From NCBI GenBank assembly GCA_003212535.1, contig QCPO01000001.1, positions 1-64,000 on the forward strand: DNA of 64,000 bases, given 5' to 3'. The position numbers and the translations under genes are program-made. Shown here piece by piece: positions 57,105-64,000 of the stretch (within the stretch, counting starts at the first letter, position 1; each line of letters starts with the position of its first letter). The notes beneath the pieces are model-generated. The model was not told where the DNA came from. It made no database searches and worked only from the letters and a program-made list of their open reading frames with translations. The DNA comes from Prochlorococcus sp. AG-436-O11 (GTDB taxonomy: Bacteria; Cyanobacteriota; Cyanobacteriia; PCC-6307; Cyanobiaceae).

Positions 57105-57352
57105 TGTCTTTGAATGAACTGAACAATCTCTATTCAAATCTTTGTGAAGAGGTAATCGAAATCTTTGAAGAAGATGTAATAGGTTTCTTCCGTACTCGTG
57201 CTTTAGAAGATGCTTACTCAAAAGGCAAAGCAAGTAGAACTCAAATAGAAGAATTATTTAAACCAATTTTCAATTTGATTATTGAAAAAGTGGTTGAAGA
57301 TTCAAAGTGGGAAGCAAGTCAAGTCACAAACTTTGATTGGGAGGAAAACTAA
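57104..57352 (+). CDS. Hypothetical acidic protein, 82 aa, ends ...WEEN
   Basis: TAATG-coupled; SD AGGAGGAAAA. Confidence 0.6.
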   Translation: MSLNELNNLYSNLCEEVIEIFEEDVIGFFRTRALEDAYSKGKASRTQIEELFKPIFNLIIEKVVEDSKWEASQVTNFDWEEN

Positions 57353-57552
57353 TGGGAAGTAATCGTAGAGAAATTATTCTTTCAATTCAATCCAGATATG
57401 GAGGAGATTCACCTGTAGTTTTTGAAATAACTCAAGCGAAGTTAGACAAAATTCTTCAGATTCTTGATCCTGAAATTAAGAAAAAGAAACTGAAGGATAG
57501 AAGCACTACAGCAAATGCACTTGAACAATTTTTTAAGGAGGAAAATCAATGA
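57352..57552 (+). CDS. Hypothetical protein, 66 aa, ends ...KEENQ
   Basis: TAATG-coupled; ORF track starts earlier at 57337. Confidence 0.55.
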   Translation: MGSNRREIILSIQSRYGGDSPVVFEITQAKLDKILQILDPEIKKKKLKDRSTTANALEQFFKEENQ

Positions 57553-57953
57553 GAACAACACCATTAGAGAAATTAGATGCTTACAAGATGCCACCAGATA
57601 AAAGGCAAGAGCGTTTAGCAGATGCACTTAGCAATTTAACTCTAGGAGAACTTGAACTTATACAAAGAGGAGATACCCCTTTTAAGAAAGCACTTAATTT
57701 CGCAATAGATGAAATGAAATGGAAGGAAGGAATAGATGATGAAGAATCTAAACAAAAGATTCTTCAATCTGATGAATGGCAATGGTGGGAAGAATCTTTC
57801 AAGTTGCTTAAACACGCACCTAAAGAAGTGAGCATTAAAGTAAAACAAAATGTAAGAGAGAGTGTTCTTAGAGATCTTGTTCACGGAAGAGATACCACAT
57901 TTATGAGAGAACAATGCCAACTTTGGAGAGATAAGTATCTGGAGGAAAATTAA
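57549..57953 (+). CDS. Hypothetical protein, 134 aa, ends ...LEEN
   Basis: ATGA-coupled; SD AAGGAGG. Confidence 0.6.
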   Translation: MRTTPLEKLDAYKMPPDKRQERLADALSNLTLGELELIQRGDTPFKKALNFAIDEMKWKEGIDDEESKQKILQSDEWQWWEESFKLLKHAPKEVSIKVKQNVRESVLRDLVHGRDTTFMREQCQLWRDKYLEEN

Positions 57954-57960
57954 TGCCTAA

Positions 57961-57971
57961 TGGGCGGTAAA
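57961..57971 (-). repeat. Inverted copy of end motif, TGGGCGGTAAA, right end
   Basis: Identical to 51158-51168. Confidence 0.88.
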
Positions 57972-58019
57972 TGAGATAATAAAAACAGGTTAAAAAAGAC
58001 CTGATAAATTATCAGCAAA

Positions 58020-58041
58020 CTTACCGCCCACTTACCGCCCA
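58020..58041 (+). repeat. Tandem pair of 11-bp end motif CTTACCGCCCA (right end)
   Basis: Identical 22-mer at 51079-51100. Confidence 0.93.
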
Positions 58042-58052
58042 CTCTGAACGAA

Positions 58053-59471
58053 TTGAGTTATAACAATCGCTACGAAAAACTTCAGTTCTTGGAACGCTTT
58101 ACGGGGAATATTGTCACTAGTTTAAAAAAGGCGGCACCCAGATTCGAACTGGGGATAAAGGATTTGCAATCCTCTGCCTTACCACTTGGCCATGCCGCCG
58201 ATGAAGCTTTAATTGAATCTCTTAATGATCCTAACAGTAAGAAGACTCATTCTTTATTAATTATATGCAATGGTCATGGCGAAGATGTGATCGCATTGGA
58301 GATAATTAAACGATTATTAAAAAAAATAAAAATAAATCATATTGAAGTTTTACCTTTGGTAGGTAATGGTGATGTATTTAACTGTCTCAATTCAAAGAAG
58401 TTTCATAAAATCGGACATCTAAAAGAATTACCTAGTGGAGGTTTTAGTAATCAAAGTTTGACAGGATTTATGCTTGATTTATTAGCAGGATTTTTAATTG
58501 ATACTTTAAAGAACTTCTTACTTATAAGGCGAAAGTCTAAATATAATTGCAAAATTATTGCAGTAGGTGATTTATTACCATTATTCTTTGCGTGGAGTTC
58601 CGATTGTGAATTTAGTTTTATTGGAACTCCTAAAAGTGATCACACATGGAGTAGTGGACCAGGTTGGTCATTAAGCGATTTTTATCATAAATTAAAAGGT
58701 TCGGAATGGGATCCTTGGGAAATATTACTAATGAAATCTCCCCGATGTAAAACTTTGATCATGCGGGATCAAATTACAGCAAATAATTTGAATCGAAGAA
58801 AAATTCCTGCAAAATATTTTGGTAATCCCATGATGGATTTTGTTCATGAAAATAATGAAAATATTTCAAATATTATTAATTTTCCCAGAATAATTGTTTT
58901 AATAGGAAGTCGCTACCCCGAAGCATTAAATAATCTTGAACTTTTTCTAGATTGTTTGCAAGATTTAAATCTATCCAAAGATTCGGTAATTCTTTTGCCA
59001 TTAAGTATTAATGCCAATGATAGTAAAATAAAAAGCTACTTGAAAAAATATGGTTTTTTAAAACAAACCAAATTTAATTTTATGGTTGGAGAAGATTCAG
59101 TTTGGAGAAATAAAGAAAAATTTATTTTGATAGGAAAAGGTAAGTTTAATTTATGGGCAAATATGGCAATTGTTGGATTGTCAAATGCAGGAACTGCTAC
59201 AGAGCAAATTGCTGGTCTTGGTGTACCTTCTCTTTCCCTTCCAGGTAATGGCCCACAATTTACAAAATCATTTGCAAAAAGGCAATCTAGATTATTAGGA
59301 GGAAGTGTTTTAGTTTGCGGTAACAAGAAAATTCTTCTAAGACGTTTAATTTTACTGTTAAATAAAGAAAATTATAGGGTTAAGCAAGCTAAGATTGGAA
59401 AAGAAAGAATGGGTAAGAGTGGAGCTAGTCAGAAAATTGTAGATTCTATAAACTTTAATTTGTTATCTTAA
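58053..59471 (+). CDS. Lipid-A-disaccharide synthase-related protein (start uncertain; frame runs antisense through tRNA-Cys)
   Basis: LLIICNGHGEDVIALEIIKRLLKKI and LSNAGTATEQIAGLGVPSLSLPGNGPQFTKSFAKRQSRLLGGS. Confidence 0.75.
   Translation: MSYNNRYEKLQFLERFTGNIVTSLKKAAPRFELGIKDLQSSALPLGHAADEALIESLNDPNSKKTHSLLIICNGHGEDVIALEIIKRLLKKIKINHIEVLPLVGNGDVFNCLNSKKFHKIGHLKELPSGGFSNQSLTGFMLDLLAGFLIDTLKNFLLIRRKSKYNCKIIAVGDLLPLFFAWSSDCEFSFIGTPKSDHTWSSGPGWSLSDFYHKLKGSEWDPWEILLMKSPRCKTLIMRDQITANNLNRRKIPAKYFGNPMMDFVHENNENISNIINFPRIIVLIGSRYPEALNNLELFLDCLQDLNLSKDSVILLPLSINANDSKIKSYLKKYGFLKQTKFNFMVGEDSVWRNKEKFILIGKGKFNLWANMAIVGLSNAGTATEQIAGLGVPSLSLPGNGPQFTKSFAKRQSRLLGGSVLVCGNKKILLRRLILLLNKENYRVKQAKIGKERMGKSGASQKIVDSINFNLLS
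58129..58199 (-). tRNA. tRNA-Cys(GCA)
   Basis: Minus strand GGCGGCATGGCCAAGTGGTAAGGCAGAGGATTGCAAATCCTTTATCCCCAGTTCGAATCTGGGTGCCGCC plus U73. Confidence 0.96.
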
Positions 59472-59505
59472 TAAAGTAGGATTTTAAAATTATTAAAGTT
59501 TTTTC

Positions 59506-59772
59506 ATGTATCCAATTAATGATCGGCAATATCTAAAAATATGTGCGGAAATAGCAAAAATATTGAGTATTAGCTTGTCCTCTGCTAAAAAGAAAGTGGA
59601 AATTAAGATTGCACAAAAAGGTTTTAAAACTATTGAAGAAAAAAGACAAGTTGCTCAAGATCTCTTAGAAATTTGTAAAAAAGATGAGGGACAAAAACTA
59701 AGTTCATCGAAAATACTTGATCAGCTAATGGAAACTTTAGATGATGAAGATAATTTCCTGACTGAAGATTGA
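59506..59772 (+). CDS. Conserved hypothetical protein
   Basis: 88-aa ORF. Confidence 0.6.
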   Translation: MYPINDRQYLKICAEIAKILSISLSSAKKKVEIKIAQKGFKTIEEKRQVAQDLLEICKKDEGQKLSSSKILDQLMETLDDEDNFLTED

Positions 59773-59775
59773 TTA

Positions 59776-60417
59776 CTAATGTTCAAAAATATTTGAGAAT
59801 TTTAAAATATCTAAATCAGCATGCACTGGAATAGTGTTAAAACATTTCTGGGCCAAATCCTGTCTACCTTCTCTCTTGAGGATGACTTTAAGTTTATGCA
59901 TCGCTTTAATTAAATATCTAACGTCATTTGCAGCATAATCTATTTGTTCACTTGTTAAATCTTCATCACTACCCCAATCACTGCTTTGTGAACTCTTGTC
60001 TAATTCTATCCCTAAGAGTTCATTTATTAGGTCTTTTAATCCATGTTTATTTGTGTATGTTCTTGCTAATTTACTAGCTATTTTTGTGCAAAAAATATTT
60101 TTTGTATTAATTCCAAGGTTGCATTTCAGAGCTGCCACATCAAACCTTGCATAATGAAAGATTTTAATTATTTTTTCATCTTCAAATAATTCTTTTAAAT
60201 TTGGAGAACAAGAAGTGTTAAGTGCAACTTTTATACAAGAAGTTAAGTTTAATTCATTACATATTTGGATCAAACATAACCTATCTCTCCCATGTATTAA
60301 TCCCATGGCTTCAGTATCGACTGCAAGATATGAGGAGGTTTTATAAAGATTATAAAAATCGTTACTTATATCATTATGACAAAAATTTATGTTTTTATTT
60401 TCTTCACTTTTCTCCAT
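59776..60417 (-). CDS. Ribonuclease D-like 3'-5' exonuclease
   Basis: YLAVDTEAMGLIHGRDRLCLIQI, HYARFDVAAL, YAANDVRYL (DEDDy). Confidence 0.9.
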   Translation of the reverse strand: MEKSEENKNINFCHNDISNDFYNLYKTSSYLAVDTEAMGLIHGRDRLCLIQICNELNLTSCIKVALNTSCSPNLKELFEDEKIIKIFHYARFDVAALKCNLGINTKNIFCTKIASKLARTYTNKHGLKDLINELLGIELDKSSQSSDWGSDEDLTSEQIDYAANDVRYLIKAMHKLKVILKREGRQDLAQKCFNTIPVHADLDILKFSNIFEH

Positions 60418-60584
60418 AACTATTGAATATAGATCTATTAATCTTAACTTTTCATTATTTCGAAAAGTTTATTATTAACAGTATTTCTTAAGTTTTAAAA
60501 TATTTATTAATAGTATAAATTATAAAAAATTATAATATGATATAGGTTAAATTTTAATTATAGATTTATTAGAGAAATTAATAA

Positions 60585-61139
60585 ATGTCTTATTCCCTGA
60601 ATTCAACATTATTGCTTACAATACTTCTTGCAATAGGTTTATTTTTTTTTCTAAGAGCTTCTAGTAAAGATAGAACGACAGTTGTGGAAATTTCATCTTC
60701 ACAAAAACCCGTAAAAGTTTTAAATGATCTATATGAATGGCTTAATTTAAGAGGATGGAAACAGACTGGTGGAGATTTTGATCACAGAATTTTAATATTC
60801 AAGGGACAGGTTGTATCTAGTAAATTCTTAGCAATCTTTTTAGGAATTCTTGGTGGATTTGGATCTTGTGCTTTGGGATTAGTAATTATTCAAATATATC
60901 CCGTATTAGGCTGGTGGCCAATTCTTTTAGGCTTCATTGGAGGTCCTTTATCAGGAATGGTTTATTTTAAAAAATCAGCTAGAGAGGAAAAGTTTGAATT
61001 GAGATTAATAAATAATGATGATGTTATGACTGTTATGAGATTAAGAGCCCATAGAGATGAATTAATATCTCTAGAAAATGAACTAGGTGATAGACTGGAA
61101 TTGAAAAGTGATGGTTCTTTATTCAAAACGCCTATTTAA
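60585..61139 (+). CDS. Cofactor assembly of complex C subunit B family protein
   Basis: TM segments and LYEWLNLRGWKQTGGDFDHRILIFKGQV. Confidence 0.65.
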   Translation: MSYSLNSTLLLTILLAIGLFFFLRASSKDRTTVVEISSSQKPVKVLNDLYEWLNLRGWKQTGGDFDHRILIFKGQVVSSKFLAIFLGILGGFGSCALGLVIIQIYPVLGWWPILLGFIGGPLSGMVYFKKSAREEKFELRLINNDDVMTVMRLRAHRDELISLENELGDRLELKSDGSLFKTPI

Positions 61140-61168
61140 AATTATTAATTTAGAAGTTGAAGATTGGC

Positions 61169-62197
61169 CTAATCAAAAATATTATTTTCTAAACAGAATC
61201 TTTCTAAGCTCTTATCGTTTTGCCAATCTTGTGGTTTTGTAAAAATCGATGTGAGAAAATCTTCTCTGGAGTCTTTTTTAGCCTTGTATCCATATTCCCA
61301 TCGGGCTAAAGGGGGTAAAGACATTAATATAGATTCAGTGCGGCCATTGGTTTGTAATCCAAAAATTGTTCCTCTATCCCAAACTAAATTAAATTCTACA
61401 TATCTTCCTCTTCTATAAAGCTGGAATTCCCTCTCTTCTTTTGTAAATTGTTGCTTAATCCTTTTTTCAATTATTGGTTGATATGCAGGCAGAAATGCAT
61501 TACCACAATTTTCTGCCAAACAAAATAAATCATCCCAATTTAATTGTGCATCTCCCAATTCTTTTGAGGCTTGAAAGGCTATACCGTTTTTATTATTCCC
61601 TTTATAAATACTTCCAGAACCATCTTGATAATCATAAAAAATACCTCCAATTCCTCTTGATTCATTTCTATGTTTTAAAAAGAAATATTCATCACACCAT
61701 GGCTTAAAGACTTTGTGTAAATCTTGATCAACTTTGTCACAGGCTTTCTTATGTTCTTCATGAAAATGTCGTACATCAGAAAGATAAGGGTAATAGGGTG
61801 TAAGATCTGCACCTCCCCCAAACCACCAAACTGGCCCTGCTTCAAAGTAACGGTAATTAAGATGAACTGTAGGAATAAAAGGATTTTTGGGGTGCAATAC
61901 CATTGAAGTCCCAGTCGCGAACCATTCATGTCCTTTTGCTTCTGGCCTTTGAGAAATTATTGATTGTGGTAATTCTTTGCCGTGTACTTCAGAGAAATTC
62001 ACTCCAGCTTGTTCAAAAATGTAACCGTTTTTTAAGACTCTTGATCTTCCACCACCACCTTCTTCTCTTTGCCACGATTCTTCAATAAATTTCCCTTTAC
62101 CGTCAGAATTTTCAAGGCCTTCACAAATGTTATCTTGCAATTTCAATAAGAGATTTTTAGTTTTATCTCTTGAGTTCTTAGGAGGTTCTTTAAACAT
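61169..62197 (-). CDS. hemF: Oxygen-dependent coproporphyrinogen III oxidase
   Basis: [41 protein letters not shown]. Confidence 0.97.
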   Translation of the reverse strand: MFKEPPKNSRDKTKNLLLKLQDNICEGLENSDGKGKFIEESWQREEGGGGRSRVLKNGYIFEQAGVNFSEVHGKELPQSIISQRPEAKGHEWFATGTSMVLHPKNPFIPTVHLNYRYFEAGPVWWFGGGADLTPYYPYLSDVRHFHEEHKKACDKVDQDLHKVFKPWCDEYFFLKHRNESRGIGGIFYDYQDGSGSIYKGNNKNGIAFQASKELGDAQLNWDDLFCLAENCGNAFLPAYQPIIEKRIKQQFTKEEREFQLYRRGRYVEFNLVWDRGTIFGLQTNGRTESILMSLPPLARWEYGYKAKKDSREDFLTSIFTKPQDWQNDKSLERFCLENNIFD

Positions 62198-62357
62198 ATA
62201 ATTTCTTAAATTATAGAAGAATTAAATTTTTTTGATAATTATTATTTTCCCTTTATAATTTCCTTTAAAGGGTAATTATTCCCTATTATTTGATAGTTCG
62301 ACATAGTTCTTAATCTTTTATAGAGTCGACTAACATGAAAAACTCTCGAAAAATTTA

Positions 62358-63425
62358 ATGACCACAATAGAAGATGCGAATTATGCTTTATCAAAGATTC
62401 TAGATGCTGGATCAAAGAGGAATGTAATTGAATTAGCTTGGATTAAAAATGTAAGGATAATCATACCAAGAGTAATTGTCACACTCTCTTTGCCATCATT
62501 TGCTAATGATCAGAGAGAACGAATAGTTAAAGATGTCAGAAAGATGCTCCTTGAGTTTGAAGATATCAATGACGTACAAATAGAAGTAGATAATAACCTT
62601 TCTCAATCAGAATCTAAAAGTGAAATTAATGTTCCTGATTTAAAGAATGTAGAGGGTATTAAAAATATTATTGCTGTAAGTAGTGGCAAAGGAGGGGTAG
62701 GGAAAAGTACAATCGCAGTAAATATTGCATGTTCATTAGCTAAATTAGGATTAAAAACTGGTTTATTGGACGCTGATATTTATGGACCTAACACTCCTTC
62801 GATGTTGGGTGTCTCAGAGGAAAATCCAAAAGTTACAGATGGTGTTGGCAAGGATCAGAGATTAATACCAATTAACAAATATGGTATTTCATTAGTATCA
62901 ATGGGTTTTCTTATAGAAGAAGGTCAACCTGTTATTTGGAGAGGACCAATGTTAAATAGCATAATACGTCAATTCCTTTATCAAGTTGAATGGAATAATC
63001 TTGATTTTTTAGTCATCGATTTACCTCCAGGAACAGGTGATGCACAAATTTCTTTAGCACAATCTGTACCTATTTCTGGAGCAATTGTTGTTACTACTCC
63101 TCAGCAAGTTTCTTTGCAAGATTCAAGAAGAGGATTAGCAATGTTTAGACAACTTGGTGTTCCCTTATTGGGTATTGTAGAAAATATGTCGGTATTTATT
63201 CCTCCAGATATGCCTAATAAGAAATATGAAATCTTTGGTAAAGGTGGTGGAAAAATCTTAGCTGAAGAAAATAATTTACAATTACTTGCTCAAATTCCGA
63301 TTGAAATTCCTCTTGTTGATGAGAGTAATAAAGGAATACCTATTTCCTTAAGTCAACCAAATAAAGAGAGTTCGATGAAATTTCAAAAATTGGCTCAATT
63401 GATAAAAAATAAATTTGTTAATTAA
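62358..63425 (+). CDS. mrp: Mrp/ApbC-family Fe-S cluster carrier P-loop ATPase
   Basis: VSSGKGGVGKSTIAVNIACSLAKLG, DADIYGPNTPSMLG, DLPPGTGDAQISL. Confidence 0.95.
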   Translation: MTTIEDANYALSKILDAGSKRNVIELAWIKNVRIIIPRVIVTLSLPSFANDQRERIVKDVRKMLLEFEDINDVQIEVDNNLSQSESKSEINVPDLKNVEGIKNIIAVSSGKGGVGKSTIAVNIACSLAKLGLKTGLLDADIYGPNTPSMLGVSEENPKVTDGVGKDQRLIPINKYGISLVSMGFLIEEGQPVIWRGPMLNSIIRQFLYQVEWNNLDFLVIDLPPGTGDAQISLAQSVPISGAIVVTTPQQVSLQDSRRGLAMFRQLGVPLLGIVENMSVFIPPDMPNKKYEIFGKGGGKILAEENNLQLLAQIPIEIPLVDESNKGIPISLSQPNKESSMKFQKLAQLIKNKFVN

Positions 63426-63431
63426 CAATTA

Positions 63432-64000
63432 ATGTTCAAAGAAATATCTTTATTTAGTAAAAGACAATTTTTTCAAAAGAAAGATAATTCAATCAGAAGA
63501 TTTTTGTTATCTCCGCTTCTGTTGATCCCTTTATCTTTAGTAATTATTTCTAGTTTTTTAATAAAAAGTGTACAAAGAGACTTTTTAGTATCTGATTCTT
63601 TAAGCCATCTATTAACTGGTCTTTTTGGCTATTTTGTAGCGTTTTTTATTTCATACATACCTATAGATAGATTACGAAGGTATGTGATCCCTTTTTATTG
63701 TTTTTCTTTAATATCATTATCACTTATATATTTTTTTGGAATCTCAGTGTCTGGAGCTCAAAGATGGCTTAGCTTGGGAATTTTTTCTTTTCAGCCTTCA
63801 GAAGTTTCTAAATTAAGCACAATATTAACTCTGGCTTTAGTCTTAGATAGAAAAATAATTTTGAAAGTAAATGATTTAGTATTACCTTGCTTGATTGTTA
63901 TAATTCCATGGTTATTAATATTTTTTCAACCTGACTTAGGTACATCTTTAGTCCTGATAGTGCTTACTTTTGTAATGCTCTATTGGTCTCAAATGCCTAT
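63432..64000 (+). CDS. rodA: RodA/FtsW-family cell wall protein, 5' part (runs off window)
   Basis: Multi-TM; GISVSGAQRWLSLGIFSFQPSEVSKLSTILTLA. Confidence 0.88.
   Translation, partial: MFKEISLFSKRQFFQKKDNSIRRFLLSPLLLIPLSLVIISSFLIKSVQRDFLVSDSLSHLLTGLFGYFVAFFISYIPIDRLRRYVIPFYCFSLISLSLIYFFGISVSGAQRWLSLGIFSFQPSEVSKLSTILTLALVLDRKIILKVNDLVLPCLIVIIPWLLIFFQPDLGTSLVLIVLTFVMLYWSQMP

Larger units (their letters stand above)
50999..58154. mobile_element. tRNA-Cys-linked integrative element (~7.1 kb, tycheposon-like)
   Basis: 25-bp direct repeat (24/25) of the tRNA-Cys 3' end at 50999-51023 and 58130-58154; int beside the distal copy; serine recombinase, GIY-YIG and small unknown ORFs inside. Confidence 0.88.

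Noticed and set aside
50740-58060. CRISPR array or defence system in the island
   Set aside because: No regularly spaced repeats and no recognisable Cas, restriction-modification or abortive-infection gene seen.

Overview
AT-rich picocyanobacterial (Prochlorococcus high-light-type) chromosome segment. Most of it is dense core genome: secA, cysE, infC, miaA, gyrB, crcB pair, mgtE, sigma factor, ahcY, ssb, mreBCD, rpaB, lysS, smpB, ruvB, TPP riboswitch-thiC, tkt, fabF, acpP, psaC, glmS, rimM, ndhS, rnc, rnpB, tRNA-Arg, glgP, icd, ho1-pebA-pebB, panC/cmk, purM, tRNA-Cys, hemF, mrp and a rodA fragment. The accessory part is a ~7.1 kb integrated element at about 50999-58154, inserted at the 3' end of tRNA-Cys(GCA). 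A 25-bp tRNA 3'-end remnant marks the distal end. The element encodes a tyrosine recombinase, a GIY-YIG endonuclease with flanking repeats, a small serine recombinase and two runs of short uncharacterised genes. It resembles the tRNA-linked 'tycheposon' class of Prochlorococcus elements. Observations not explained by gene calls: (1) an 11-bp motif (CTTACCGCCCA) present as a tandem pair plus an inverted copy at both ends; (2) a candidate structured or switching RNA with crossing 9-bp and 10-bp helices and a terminator between int and the GIY-YIG gene; (3) a leader sequence shared by int and the right-hand operon; (4) a four-fold repeated SD/stop/start junction whose last copy opens only a 5-codon ORF ending in the terminal motif; (5) a reading frame conserved antisense through tRNA-Cys, suggesting the element also restores the 5' end of a neighbouring protein gene. 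All function calls are by eye from the translations; no searches were run.
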